From contig DATMPC010000060.1 in NCBI GenBank assembly GCA_035567895.1, positions 1-64,000 on the forward strand: DNA of 64,000 nucleotides, in the 5' to 3' direction. Below the pieces are notes generated by a model. The model ran no database searches. It was not told the DNA's origin and worked only from the letters and a program-made list of their open reading frames with translations. Below, in pieces: positions 45,401 through 54,086 of the stretch. How positions within the stretch are numbered: the first letter of the stretch is position 1; the number at the start of each line of letters is the position of its first letter. This DNA is from Terriglobales bacterium. GTDB taxonomy: Bacteria > Acidobacteriota > Terriglobia > Terriglobales > Acidobacteriaceae. A program made the position numbers and the translations under genes.

Positions 45401-45418
45401 GAAAAGCTCTTTCGCCAT
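42404..45418 (-). CDS. rne: Ribonuclease E/G with large insert in the S1 domain
   Basis: 1004 residues from ATG 45418 (MAKELFISTTPHETKVAVVE). The S1 domain begins at ~35-75 and resumes after ~600 with ISDLLKEGQEILVQIAKEP; between them are ~520 acidic, disordered residues. Three copies of LPGES(L/I)(S/A)KYR lie in the first third of the insert. The catalytic core shows AIDINTGKYVGK and IVIDFIDMDE (metal Asp). Near the end CTYCTGTG forms the zinc link for dimers. It makes single-strand RNA cuts in decay and rRNA processing; the insert may bind partners. Confidence 0.93.
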   Translation of the reverse strand: MAKELFISTTPHETKVAVVEDEQLTEIYFERENEYTLAGSIYKGRVTRVLPGMQSAFVDIGLERDAFLYVTDFLEEQEDQEDFEQVVNRAHSDAQPELPRPQAQPAQLIEEDAAEPADSHSDGADQAQTDTSQFDRGPRRWRGRRGRRRGRGGFQDQSGPQTSAQPVPSGEEAPRASESADDEPILLPGESLSKYRQAEKTESAEQPPSAPPSRQEPEGRESTLVSTAPVERTFAPRPESTGPMQVLPGESISKYRSRGPEEAETEPAIREPYPIRERSFGRGQSRWERPSRRPERDATAPEPTPSGPPVLALPGESLAKYRGKEEAPVSASQSSHEIHSGTVVPPNVNDMEAAHRDNSGAANVSHSSAEQSGVEERVEHVFDVERRPHEAPPFERGTHEDSRSERAKSVNEPESAEQEQENASVPHEFGAGVLEEEVIDEEESELTPFGEHPDEDIYEELEEETLDAENAEQLVEAVREAHANQRLGLQQGDQSEGEERAAGEGGEGFIPEEESHDHSEQMEAADLEDANYQHADEIGAEEQDEDQETEGLKEEGRAELRAPANTAAFQQRVERPERSQQDRFRRGGRRGRPMRGRRNIQRESQPTISDLLKEGQEILVQIAKEPMAKKGARITSHIALPGRFLVYMPTVNHVGVSRKIGSDEERQRLKRVLISEKGNAHGGFIVRTAAAGASEEDLRSDLRFLINLWNDIKSRAESGKAPALIYHDLNLVERILRDQVTANFTNIWADSEQEYERIVRFLGRFQPAMVRRAKLYTKDTPLFEQFGIQEEINNALKSKVWLKSGGYIVINQTEALVAIDINTGKYVGKTMRLEDTIVKTNIDAIKEIVRQIRLRDLGGIIVIDFIDMDERKNRQKVMQALEEALKNDRAPSKVLQFNDFGLVAITRKRVKQSLERTLSTSCTYCTGTGMIKSVQTVCNEIYVEMRKMARQMERHDVMLRVNPEVVKALKANNARWLQEMEELAGKTIIVKSDPVLHQEQFDIN

Positions 45419-45810
45419 GCTTGCTCCGATAGAGGGCAAGCGAGCAACTAGCTAGGAGGTCACAAGACCTCTGCGGGGAGGAGTATGAGCGCTGCGATGC
45501 ACGGAAAACTTTGATGGAACAACGAGGTAGGTGCGGGATTCGAAGTCCTGCAGACTGTCGACTCTTCGAATTTTTGAACCTATCGCGATCATGCTCGCGG
45601 CCTGGCTGAAAGGACTTGTGGCCACTGTACCCAATCCGCAGTTGCGAATCTGGCCGGGCCGTTAACCTGTCCTTCTACAGCGGTGAAACTCTTGGATCCT
45701 CTCCGGCTCGTCTCTCGATTGCCGGCGCCCTCAACTTCGTGGAGGGCAAACGTAATATCGTTGGCGTCCCGCTGGACGCTAACCCCGGTCAGCTCATGCT
45801 GTTCGGGTAA
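45419..45810. other. rne upstream region
   Basis: No convincing gene. A 64-codon plus-strand frame at 45616-45810 has no domain. The segment probably contains the rne promoter and leader, but I cannot pick a strong box pair. Confidence 0.4.
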
Positions 45811-45864
45811 AACAGAAAACTTGGTGGTCCGCAGCAGCGGACAATTGTCCGGCCTTGCCCGGAC
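45811..45864 (-). terminator. Tandem hairpin terminator of the mre-rod operon
   Basis: Two stems (GTCCGG/CCGGAC at 45847-45864 and GTCCG/CGGAC at 45827-45842) follow rodA on the minus strand and are followed by a T-rich GTTTTCTGTTTT run. Confidence 0.6.
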
Positions 45865-45890
45865 GTCTGAACTTCGTTTAATTAATCCGC

Positions 45891-46985
45891 CTAGTTCACG
45901 AATCTACGCATTCGGATGTTATTCACGATGCCCAGGGCTAAAAACGTGAACAAGACTGACGATCCGCCATAGCTCATCAACGGTAATGGGATGCCTGTAA
46001 CAGGCATAAAGCCAACAACCATGCCCACGTTGACGAGAATATGAAAGACCAGGACCGCTACTACTCCCATAATTATCAGAGTTCCAGCCCGGTCGGGTGC
46101 GGTTTGTGCGTTCTGAATCAAACGCATCAACACGATGAAGTATAGCAGCAGGACGATCAAACAACCTACAAAGCCGTGCTCCTCGGCATAGGCAGCGAAG
46201 ATGAAGTCGGTGTAGGGAATCGGAATGAATGCCCCCTGCGTCTGGCTACCCTTCAACGCCCCCTTACCGGTCAGTCCACCCGAACCTACGGCGATGAGCG
46301 ACTGCTGAATCTGGTACCCCGAACCCCGCGGATCGGCTTCTGGCTCGCTAAAACTGGTTAAACGGGCTTTCTGGTATGGCTTAAGGCCCCAACGCCACAC
46401 CGGATAAATCATCACGGTTCCGAGTAACAGGATGCCGACAGCATGCTTAACCTTGATGCCGCCAAGGAAAAGTGCGCAAATCAAGACTGGAACATAGGTG
46501 AGCGCCGTTCCAAGATCCGGCTGTTTGAGCACCATCGCCATCGGAATTCCGGCGATCAGGAACGACTTCACGATGTCTCGCAGCGTGACTTCCCGCCCTG
46601 CCAAGTCGGAGAAGTACTTGGCCAGAGCCAAAATGAGCACGATCTTGATCCATTCCGAGGGCTGGAAGTGCTGACCTCCGGGCAGCTTGATCCAGCGCTT
46701 GGCGCCAAGCACGCGGGCACCAATGACAGCCACAGCTACTAACGACAATATTGAGGCGCCGTAGAACCAGTGAACGTTCTCGAGCAGGGCTTGATAGTTC
46801 ACCATGCTTACGAGAAACATGAGGAATAGCCCGGCGATAATCCAGTAAATCTGCTTTTGCTGGAAGCCGATGAACTTTGTCTGCCGGGTAGCGCTATAGA
46901 TTTCAAGCACGCCAATACCGGAGATAATGAGTACAAAGGCGAGCAGCACCCAGTCAAAATCGCGAAATGAGATAAAGCGACGCAT
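45891..46985 (-). CDS. rodA: Rod shape-determining SEDS glycosyltransferase RodA
   Basis: 364 residues, about ten membrane segments. SEDS motifs include GGQHFQPSEWIKI, the LKQPDLGTALTYVPV block with the catalytic Asp, and MSYGGSSVLFTFLALGIVNNIRMR near the end. It polymerises lateral-wall glycan with PBP2. Its ATG overlaps the mrdA stop (TGATG), so both are coupled. Confidence 0.97.
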   Translation of the reverse strand: MRRFISFRDFDWVLLAFVLIISGIGVLEIYSATRQTKFIGFQQKQIYWIIAGLFLMFLVSMVNYQALLENVHWFYGASILSLVAVAVIGARVLGAKRWIKLPGGQHFQPSEWIKIVLILALAKYFSDLAGREVTLRDIVKSFLIAGIPMAMVLKQPDLGTALTYVPVLICALFLGGIKVKHAVGILLLGTVMIYPVWRWGLKPYQKARLTSFSEPEADPRGSGYQIQQSLIAVGSGGLTGKGALKGSQTQGAFIPIPYTDFIFAAYAEEHGFVGCLIVLLLYFIVLMRLIQNAQTAPDRAGTLIIMGVVAVLVFHILVNVGMVVGFMPVTGIPLPLMSYGGSSVLFTFLALGIVNNIRMRRFVN

Positions 46986-49066
46986 CAGTGGACACTGGCC
47001 AAATTGATAGCGGAGCGCCGTGCGCTTCCGCCCGGTGAAGGCATCGATGCACCCCTCAACTTGGGAAGCGGCAGATTTTTCTGATCTTCGATTGCCAACG
47101 ACTTCGCTGGGCGAGGGCGCCCGGCGCTCCGGTCTGTTACGAGCTCCAGAGTTCCGGCCTGCATGCGATCGGAGACGCCATCTTCGGCTTTTCCGTCACT
47201 CCAGATGCCGGTGAGTTCGATAGGGTGTCCATTCTTGTCGACGGCTGCATAATTCTCGTCGTGCCGTACACGGCGTTGCTTATCGACAAAGGCTTTAATG
47301 ATGGGTGCAACCAATCGAGCGGCTAGCCTTCCATGCTCCCCGCCTTCAAACAAGATCGCGACCACAATGTCCGGATTGCGCCTCGGAGTTAGCCCCACGA
47401 ACCAGCCGTTCTGTTTGAACTGGTCGCCCTTGGCACCGAGCGCTTTCCTCTTCGCCAAACTGACTAACTGCGCGCTACCGGTCTTTCCTGCAAAGTCGAT
47501 TCCCGGCAGGTGGGCGCTGGGAGCGGAGCCGCCCACATTCACCACTTCAGCCATCGCGTCAGTGATGGTGAGCCAATCCTGCTGGCGGATATCGACGCGT
47601 TGTACCTGCTTGTCACGTCTAGCTACTTCGACGTACTGCGACGGAAGATCATCAGGAAACGCGACGTGAGGTTGAACCAGCCGTCCGCCGCTGGCAATGC
47701 CTCCAAGGGCCCTCGCGAGCTGCACCGGCGTTGTGGCTACGGCGCCTTGTCCGATGCCGACCGAGATAGTCTCACCGGCGAACCACTTTTGCTTGAAGAG
47801 CTTCGCCTTCCACTCCTCCGACGGCATTACACCCGCAACTTCCTGGGGAAGATCGATGCCCGTCTTCTGCCCAAGTCCGAATTGCCGCGCATATTTCGAG
47901 ATGCGGTCAATGCCGAGCTTTTCCGCGAGAGTATAGAAGAACACGTCGCAAGACTGATAAATAGCCTTTGGCAATTCAACGTTGCCGTGTCCGCTCGGCA
48001 CCCAGCAACCAAAGCGGTGTCCGTAGAAGACGGCACTGCCGCTACAGTGCACGTGCATTGTTTGCGCAATGTTCTCCTGCACTCCTGCCACCGACATGAT
48101 GACCTTGAACACCGATCCCGGCGCAAGCTGTGCCTGAATGGCCTTGTTCAGAAGCGGCTTGGCCGGATCCGAGATGAGGGCATTCCATTCCTTGTTGGTG
48201 ATGCGAACTGAGAACGCGTTGGGATCGAACGTCGGCCTGCTCACCATTGCGAGAATCTCACCCGTGTGCGGATCCATCGCAATCACGGCGCCATTATGGC
48301 CTTCGAGAGCCTGCTCCGCAGCCATCTGGATGTCGAGATCGATGGTCAGCTTGAGTGAGTGACCCGCTATTGCCGGATCCGTGCTCAGCCTCCCCACTTC
48401 TTTCCCATGGCTGTTCACCAAAGCACGGCGCGATCCGTCCTTCCCGATGAGAATCTCGTTATAGAACTGTTCGACGCCACTCTTTCCTACAACAGCACCT
48501 GGCTGATAGGCCTCGTACTGCGCCGAATTCAGATCTTCGTCACTTACTTCGCCCACGTAGCCGATCAGGTGCGCCAGGAATCCGTTTTTGGGATAAAGAC
48601 GGCGATGCACCATAATCGTCTCGAGTTCAGGCAGTTCATCGCGATGGGCTTCAATGAACGCTTGCTCATCCGGTGTGATGTCGTCCTTGAGAAGGAATGG
48701 AGCGCTCTGATTGTCTGCCATGCGCCGTAGTCGGTCCCGAATGTCATCCTCGCGCATATGCAGTCCCGTGGCGATTTTCGTGATGTCGGCGGCGTTGTCT
48801 TTCGGCACCTGCTCGCGAATTAGCAGGGCGGAAACAGAAGGATAGTTATCGACAAGGATGCGGCCTTCGCGATCGTAGATCTTGCCTCGCGGAGCGAGTA
48901 TGGGCACTTTGCGGATGCGGTTCTGATCGGCAAGACTGAGATATCGTTCACTGCCACGCACCTGGAGATTCCACAGACGAACAACCAGAATCGCGATGAC
49001 GAGCAGAATCACATACTGGACCGAGGCCAGTTTGATTGACGGGATCTTATCGTCGCGATCGTACAT
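46985..49066 (-). CDS. mrdA: Penicillin-binding protein 2
   Basis: 693 residues. Membrane anchor VQYVILLVIAILVVRLWNLQVRG near residue 15, an N-terminal dimerisation domain, then a transpeptidase. Active-site motifs: serine in GSVFKV (SxxK), SCDVFFYTL (SxN position), and FAGKTGSAQ (KTG). The linker GHNGAVIAMDPHTGEILAMVSRP is typical. About 50 extra residues at the C-terminus are disordered. It cross-links glycan made by RodA during cell elongation. Confidence 0.97.
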   Translation of the reverse strand: MYDRDDKIPSIKLASVQYVILLVIAILVVRLWNLQVRGSERYLSLADQNRIRKVPILAPRGKIYDREGRILVDNYPSVSALLIREQVPKDNAADITKIATGLHMREDDIRDRLRRMADNQSAPFLLKDDITPDEQAFIEAHRDELPELETIMVHRRLYPKNGFLAHLIGYVGEVSDEDLNSAQYEAYQPGAVVGKSGVEQFYNEILIGKDGSRRALVNSHGKEVGRLSTDPAIAGHSLKLTIDLDIQMAAEQALEGHNGAVIAMDPHTGEILAMVSRPTFDPNAFSVRITNKEWNALISDPAKPLLNKAIQAQLAPGSVFKVIMSVAGVQENIAQTMHVHCSGSAVFYGHRFGCWVPSGHGNVELPKAIYQSCDVFFYTLAEKLGIDRISKYARQFGLGQKTGIDLPQEVAGVMPSEEWKAKLFKQKWFAGETISVGIGQGAVATTPVQLARALGGIASGGRLVQPHVAFPDDLPSQYVEVARRDKQVQRVDIRQQDWLTITDAMAEVVNVGGSAPSAHLPGIDFAGKTGSAQLVSLAKRKALGAKGDQFKQNGWFVGLTPRRNPDIVVAILFEGGEHGRLAARLVAPIIKAFVDKQRRVRHDENYAAVDKNGHPIELTGIWSDGKAEDGVSDRMQAGTLELVTDRSAGRPRPAKSLAIEDQKNLPLPKLRGASMPSPGGSARRSAINLASVH

Positions 49067-49209
49067 TCACTTCAACTTCTGAATCGGGAGGGAAACCGCA
49101 GAGCGGAGCCGTCCCTATATTTTATCCAACTACTCTGCTTAAAGGATGCACGAATGACACAAATCCCTACCTAGTACATTACGAACGGACTAATACGATG
49201 GCCTGAGTC

Positions 49210-49728
49210 TCAGCGCTGCTTCGCTCGATCCATAAGCGCGAAGAGCGGCACGGCAACAATGGCATTCGCCAGCGCCGAACTCAGCTCGTGCAGGGTGCGC
49301 CAGTCAGCAGGTATCCCCAGCAGGTGCCGACTAACGATGAAGTAGATGCCATCATGCAGGAAAGTAAAAAAGAACATCATGAGGAAGCGCGAACCGGGAT
49401 TATCAACATCCACCTTGAGGCCGATGGACGAGGCTGCGTATCCCGCGATGGTTTTTGAGATCCCATAGATCCCGATGGGAAGATGCGTGAGCGCGTCCTG
49501 CACCAGGCCAATCGAACAGCCGGTCAGCATTCCCGCCAATTGATTACGGCGGGAGACGGCGAAGAACACCGTAACCATGAGCGGGATATCAAACAGCTTC
49601 AGAAACGAGAATCGGGATGAGACGTAAACCTGAAAGAAGATCGCCAATAGCGGAATGCCGATCGTAGCAAAGGCGCTAAACCTGTGGACCTCTATCTCCT
49701 CGCGCGAAGTGTAAGTAATTGTGGCCAC
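49210..49728 (-). CDS. mreD: Rod shape-determining protein MreD
   Basis: 172 residues with about five membrane segments (e.g. FATIGIPLLAIFFQVYVSS, MMFFFTFLHDGIYFIV). GTG start shares its first base with the mreC stop (TAGTG). It links MreC to the elongasome. Confidence 0.88.
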   Translation of the reverse strand: MATITYTSREEIEVHRFSAFATIGIPLLAIFFQVYVSSRFSFLKLFDIPLMVTVFFAVSRRNQLAGMLTGCSIGLVQDALTHLPIGIYGISKTIAGYAASSIGLKVDVDNPGSRFLMMFFFTFLHDGIYFIVSRHLLGIPADWRTLHELSSALANAIVAVPLFALMDRAKQR

Positions 49729-50993
49729 TAGCGCGGGTTCTCCTGCGGTTGCGCGCTTTCAGCGGGCATGGTGGGTTTAGGTTCGGCGGGCTCAGTGGTA
49801 GACGGCGCTTTAGGCTTTTTCGCCTCTGAGGTAGGCGATTCAGTTCCATTTGGGGCCGGGGTCGTACTTTGCCTTGTCTCCGCCGGAGTTTCTCCGGGTT
49901 GGCCACCAGGATTGTTAGTCGAAACGGGCGCTGATTGCGAAGCAGGAGTAGCCTCGGCCGGCTTCTTCTTTGTCGCAGGGCTCCCTGCGGAGACTACCGC
50001 ATTTGTGGACGGTGTCTTGTTCGCGTAAAGGGCACTGGTCGGAGGCGGCTCAGCTCCCTTCTTGTCCGGGGCCTTGGGGGTCACCGTAGGCAGCCGTTGT
50101 GCAAGAATATCCGCCGCCCTTACTGGACGCGGTCCCTCTTGGTATTGAGGCTCCTTCTCGCTTACTTGCGTGATAACGAGGACCTCGTCAACTTTGTCAA
50201 GATTCGCAGAAGGCTTGACTCGAACCAGCATGAACGGGCCACCCTCTGGATCTGGGGCGGTGCTTTGCACGGTCCCGACTGGAAGGCCAGACGGATAAAT
50301 CTGGTCGCCTCCCGAGGAGACAACCGTCTCGCCCGGCTCAATCTTCTCGTCGGCCATGATATGCATGATTTCCGGGATGCCTGAAGACGTTCCCCGCATG
50401 ACTGCTCGCAGGCGGGATCGTCCCAGCATCACTCCGGCACCCGAACTGGCATCGTTGATTTCGAGCACTTGCGCGCTTCGCGAAAACACTTTGTAAACCT
50501 TGCCTACGATGCCTTTAGGAGTAATTACCGGCATGTCGATCTTGATGCCATCCTTTGTTCCCTTATCGATAGTGAATGCGCGCGAACGGTCCGTGCCAGT
50601 GCTTCCAATTACCTGTGCAGCCACTGTCTGGGCAATGAATTTCTGTTTGAAACCAAGCAGCGCCTGTAAGCGGCGTGCCTGGCCGGCATCCTCAGCGAGA
50701 CTCACCTGTTCCAGCCGCAGACGGTCGAGCTGCGCTTTCAACTCTTCGTTTTGCGCCCTAACATCGCGCAGATCGATGTAGTTCGTCCAAAGATTACGTA
50801 TACCGCTCCCTATAGAAGTAATTGCCTTTTCACCCGGTACGAAGATCTGGACCACCCAGGCGCGCACCAGGGACATGGACTCTCCCGTCGCGGTGTCCGG
50901 GCGACGAACTTGCGTAGCTAGAACAATGACCTGTGCCATCAGCAAGAACAGCAGCACGGTCACGTTCCGGTATCTTGTGAAGAAGTTTTCCAT
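49728..50993 (-). CDS. mreC: Rod shape-determining protein MreC
   Basis: 421 residues. Membrane segment NVTVLLFLLMAQVIVLATQV near the N-terminus, a coiled coil (EELKAQLDRLRLEQVSL) at ~80-100, and the MreC beta-barrel fold (TKDGIKIDMPVITPKGIVGKV). The last ~130 residues are a Pro/Ala/Thr-rich tail not found in typical MreC (~280-330). It scaffolds PBP2 and RodA. Confidence 0.94.
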   Translation of the reverse strand: MENFFTRYRNVTVLLFLLMAQVIVLATQVRRPDTATGESMSLVRAWVVQIFVPGEKAITSIGSGIRNLWTNYIDLRDVRAQNEELKAQLDRLRLEQVSLAEDAGQARRLQALLGFKQKFIAQTVAAQVIGSTGTDRSRAFTIDKGTKDGIKIDMPVITPKGIVGKVYKVFSRSAQVLEINDASSGAGVMLGRSRLRAVMRGTSSGIPEIMHIMADEKIEPGETVVSSGGDQIYPSGLPVGTVQSTAPDPEGGPFMLVRVKPSANLDKVDEVLVITQVSEKEPQYQEGPRPVRAADILAQRLPTVTPKAPDKKGAEPPPTSALYANKTPSTNAVVSAGSPATKKKPAEATPASQSAPVSTNNPGGQPGETPAETRQSTTPAPNGTESPTSEAKKPKAPSTTEPAEPKPTMPAESAQPQENPR

Positions 50994-51008
50994 CTAGATC
51001 AATTATTT

Positions 51009-51228
51009 CACCACGGAGACACGGAGACACGGAGAACAGTGAAAAAGGCGCTTCGCGTTTCGAATTTCAGGTTTCGGCCAAGCAGGCAGCAAACCTATGG
51101 CAACCACGCTGCAACCAATCTGGCTTTGCCGAAACTCGAAACTTGAAACCCGAAACGCCTCGCTGGAACCACAGTCATTCGGGATCCACTCTTCCCGATC
51201 TTCTCCGTGCCTCCGTGTCTCCGTGGTG
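51009..51228. repeat. Nested inverted repeat between mreB and mreC
   Basis: Outer arms CACCACGGAGACACGGAG (51009) and the complement ending CTCCGTGTCTCCGTGGTG (to 51228). Inside, GCGTTTCGAATTTCAGG and the complement CTTGAAACCCGAAACGC form a second pair. The mreB-mreC transcript would fold into a long double stem. Confidence 0.8.
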
Positions 51229-51241
51229 AAATCCGATTTAA

Positions 51242-52306
51242 CTACTCGATCGAAATCTTGCGCAACAGCTTGAAGTCGCTGAGCATCTTGCCCGTTCCCA
51301 GCACTACGCTAGCGAGGGGATCATCGGCAATCGAAACCGGCAGTCCCGTTTCCTCGCGAATACGCTTGTCCAGGTTCTTGAGCAGTGCCCCGCCACCAGT
51401 GAGAACGATGCCGCGATCGCTGATGTCGGCGCTCAACTCCGGAGGCGTACGCTCCAGCGCCACGCGAATCGCGTTCATGATCGTCGAGACGCATTCGCTG
51501 AGGGCCTCGCGGATTTCGCTGTCGTCCACCGTTGCTGTCTTGGGGACACCCTCAATCAGGTTCCGGCCTTTGATCTCCATCGTGAGCGGCTTGTCCAGGG
51601 GGAACGCGGAACCAATTTCGATCTTGATCTGCTCGGCCGTGCGCTCGCCGATCAGCAGGTTATATTTGCGCTTCAAATAATTCATGATGGCTTCGTCCAT
51701 CTGATTACCCGCCATGCGCACCGATCGCGAGTACACGATGCCAGAAAGTGAAATCACGGCGATGTCAGTGGTTCCTCCGCCGATGTCGACCACCATGTTT
51801 CCACTCGGTTCCGTAATGGGAAGTCCAGCTCCGATTGCGGCCACCATTGCCTGTTCAACCAGGTGAACTTCGCTGGCTTTCGCGCGATACGCCGAGTCCA
51901 TGACCGCGCGCTTTTCTACTTGGGTGATCTCAGAAGGAACGCCAATCACGATGCGCGGATGCACCATCATCTTGCGGTTGTGCGCCTTCTGAATGAAGTA
52001 GTTCAGCATCTTCTCAGTGACCTTGAAGTCGGCGATTACGCCATCTTTCATCGGCTTGATGGCTACGATGTTGCCGGGCGTGCGGCCCAGCATCTCTTTG
52101 GCTTCCTTGCCGACGGCCTCGACTTCGCCAGTGTTCTTGTTAATGGCGACGATCGAGGGCTCGTTGACGACGATGCCTTTGCCTTTGGCATATACCAAGG
52201 TATTGGCCGTGCCCAGATCGATGGCAAGGTCGCTGGAGAACATGCTGAACAGTGAGCGCAGACTGTGACTGCGCGAATTTTGTGAGCCAAAACCGTTCGA
52301 CGACAT
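51242..52306 (-). CDS. mreB: Rod shape-determining actin homologue MreB
   Basis: 354 residues; about 20 residues precede the conserved [29 protein letters not shown]. Nucleotide-binding loops: [15 protein letters not shown] and the [16 protein letters not shown]. It forms filaments that direct cell-wall synthesis. First gene of the cluster mreB-mreC-mreD-mrdA-rodA. Confidence 0.98.
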   Translation of the reverse strand: MSSNGFGSQNSRSHSLRSLFSMFSSDLAIDLGTANTLVYAKGKGIVVNEPSIVAINKNTGEVEAVGKEAKEMLGRTPGNIVAIKPMKDGVIADFKVTEKMLNYFIQKAHNRKMMVHPRIVIGVPSEITQVEKRAVMDSAYRAKASEVHLVEQAMVAAIGAGLPITEPSGNMVVDIGGGTTDIAVISLSGIVYSRSVRMAGNQMDEAIMNYLKRKYNLLIGERTAEQIKIEIGSAFPLDKPLTMEIKGRNLIEGVPKTATVDDSEIREALSECVSTIMNAIRVALERTPPELSADISDRGIVLTGGGALLKNLDKRIREETGLPVSIADDPLASVVLGTGKMLSDFKLLRKISIE

Positions 52307-52469
52307 GAATGAACTTCTTTCTATCTTTCGGTTATTGCCGCTGTATCTTTTTGCCTGGATCCATTACCGGACGCCGGAGCCAGGATCAGATTTTCGCCGT
52401 CTGAATCGGTTGAGCGGACTACCTGAAAATCAATTTACTTTCGGGCTCTTACACGGAGAGCCATGGGCC

Positions 52470-53732
52470 CTACTGCACTACGATCTTCTTTGTCTGGGTG
52501 CTTACTCCACCCTTCGCATTCTGCGCTGTTACTGTAATAACGCTTTCCCCTTGCGGGAGCGGAGGCGTGTAATACCGGAAGGTGCCATCTCCGCCGACCA
52601 CCGGAACTTCTTCGCCGTTTACCATCACGCGGGCGGCCGGATCCGTTTTGCCGCGAACTTCAATCACATGTCCGTGCTGCACCAGCGGATCAAGTTCCAG
52701 TGCGAGCCCTGCATTTGCCGCTTTCGCGATAATTGTGAACTTGTTGTGTTCGCTTTCTACAGATTCCCTGCCTTGCGGATCCACCGATTGCACTGTCCAG
52801 TAGTATGCGCCCTCTGCCAGTCCGGCCGCTCTAAATTGCGGCATGACCAAGGTTTTGTCTTCGACTAGCTGCGTGAAATAGGGATTCTTCGAGAGCCTCA
52901 AGTGGTACTGCCGCGTGTTCTGCATCGGGGTCCAGGTGAAATCAACTTGCCCTTCGTCCTTTGCCGCGAATACCGGCAACATATTTGCTGGAGTGATCAA
53001 GGTGGGGGGCCCAACCTCTTTGGCCCTGGTCATCTTGACGTCTTCGGCCTTGAACGAAACTCTTTCATAGCTGCCCAGGCGAACTAGTTCGCCATTACGC
53101 AAAACGCTGCCCGAACCCTGCTTCAGCAGGATCGAGTGATCATTGTTACGATTGTCGTTGTGCACTTGCGCCGAGCTCTCAGGCGCGAGGCTCGCGGTAG
53201 CGCCGGCTACGGTCACCCGCGAGCTGGAGCCCTGGGAGTACGTTGCGGTCGCTAAATCCACAGTGCCGGTTGTTACCTGCACAGCAACCTGTGTTTGCTG
53301 AGCCTCGTTAGTTGAGTTTTCCTCGATGACAATCAACGAATCCTGCTTGATCGTGTAGTTGCTGCCATCGGCAAACACAATTTTGGCGATTCCTTCGGGT
53401 CCGGTCTGAACTACGTCACCCCTGTTCAGCGGAAGATCGTAGCTTGCGTTTGCCCATCCGCTGCTGTTGTTTCTCTTTACGCGGACCGTGCCGTCAATGT
53501 TGGTGAAGTGCGCCTGCTGCTGCCCGGTCTCTTTCGCGAGTGCTCGCGTCGGAGAATCCAGATGCAGCATTTCCACCAGTTCGCTGACCAAGGCTTTCGT
53601 TTGCTGCGGAAAAAGGAAGTAGCTAACTGCGCTCACTAACGCGACGATCAGGAGAATGGCAAGCAGTACGCTCCGGTACGTGACCGTGATGTACTGGATA
53701 TAGCTCCTCTCGTCTTTGGGCTTTGGGGACAC
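52470..53732 (-). CDS. FecR-domain membrane protein
   Basis: 420 residues. One membrane segment SVLLAILLIVALVSAVSYFLF at ~20-42. A FecR domain follows (~70-180), with GDVVQTGPEGIAKIVFADGSNYTIKQDSLI. Next a fibronectin/peptidoglycan-associated beta region (FTWTPMQNTRQYHLRLSKNP) and a C-terminal Ig-like domain with GKTDPAARVMVNGEEVPV. Its function in Acidobacteria is unknown; it may sense or coat the cell surface. It lies upstream of mreB but with a 160-bp gap. Confidence 0.8.
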   Translation of the reverse strand: MSPKPKDERSYIQYITVTYRSVLLAILLIVALVSAVSYFLFPQQTKALVSELVEMLHLDSPTRALAKETGQQQAHFTNIDGTVRVKRNNSSGWANASYDLPLNRGDVVQTGPEGIAKIVFADGSNYTIKQDSLIVIEENSTNEAQQTQVAVQVTTGTVDLATATYSQGSSSRVTVAGATASLAPESSAQVHNDNRNNDHSILLKQGSGSVLRNGELVRLGSYERVSFKAEDVKMTRAKEVGPPTLITPANMLPVFAAKDEGQVDFTWTPMQNTRQYHLRLSKNPYFTQLVEDKTLVMPQFRAAGLAEGAYYWTVQSVDPQGRESVESEHNKFTIIAKAANAGLALELDPLVQHGHVIEVRGKTDPAARVMVNGEEVPVVGGDGTFRYYTPPLPQGESVITVTAQNAKGGVSTQTKKIVVQ

Positions 53733-54086
53733 TCTTATCGCTTGACTTTTCCGATGGATTCAGAGGGAGAGTACCACAAGAAAAAACCCTATCAAATGGG
53801 CGAAACCCTTAATAGTCACCAAAGTTTCAATACAAAACCTTATGTCGGAAGGGTGATGTACGAAGGTAACGGAAGTAGCATTCAGCACTCAGCATTCAGC
53901 CAGCAGACCTTTTCGTCGTTGCGCAGGAGCAGGGAGCATCGGGGCCTGCTTTGTGCCTGACGGTAAGGTTTTGAAATCCCAAACAGCGAGCTACTCCATA
54001 GCCGCTAATCGGCTGAATGCTGAGTGCCGAGTGCTGCTTCTGATACGATTAAGAGTTTTGCATTCCTTCCCAGGACTTCCAGCTAG
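53733..54086. other. Divergent spacer with CACTCAGCATTCAGC inverted repeat
   Basis: Between the FecR gene (minus) and the aldehyde dehydrogenase gene (plus). Arms CATTCAGCACTCAGCATTCAGC (53877-53901) and GGCTGAATGCTGAGTGCCGAGTGC (54011-54034) pair over ~24 bases. No gene is visible. Promoters for both flanking genes are expected here but I cannot pick boxes. Confidence 0.65.

Noticed and set aside
45616-45810. 64-codon plus-strand open frame upstream of rne
   Set aside because: No domain and no ribosome binding site; could be a gene fragment but I cannot support it.
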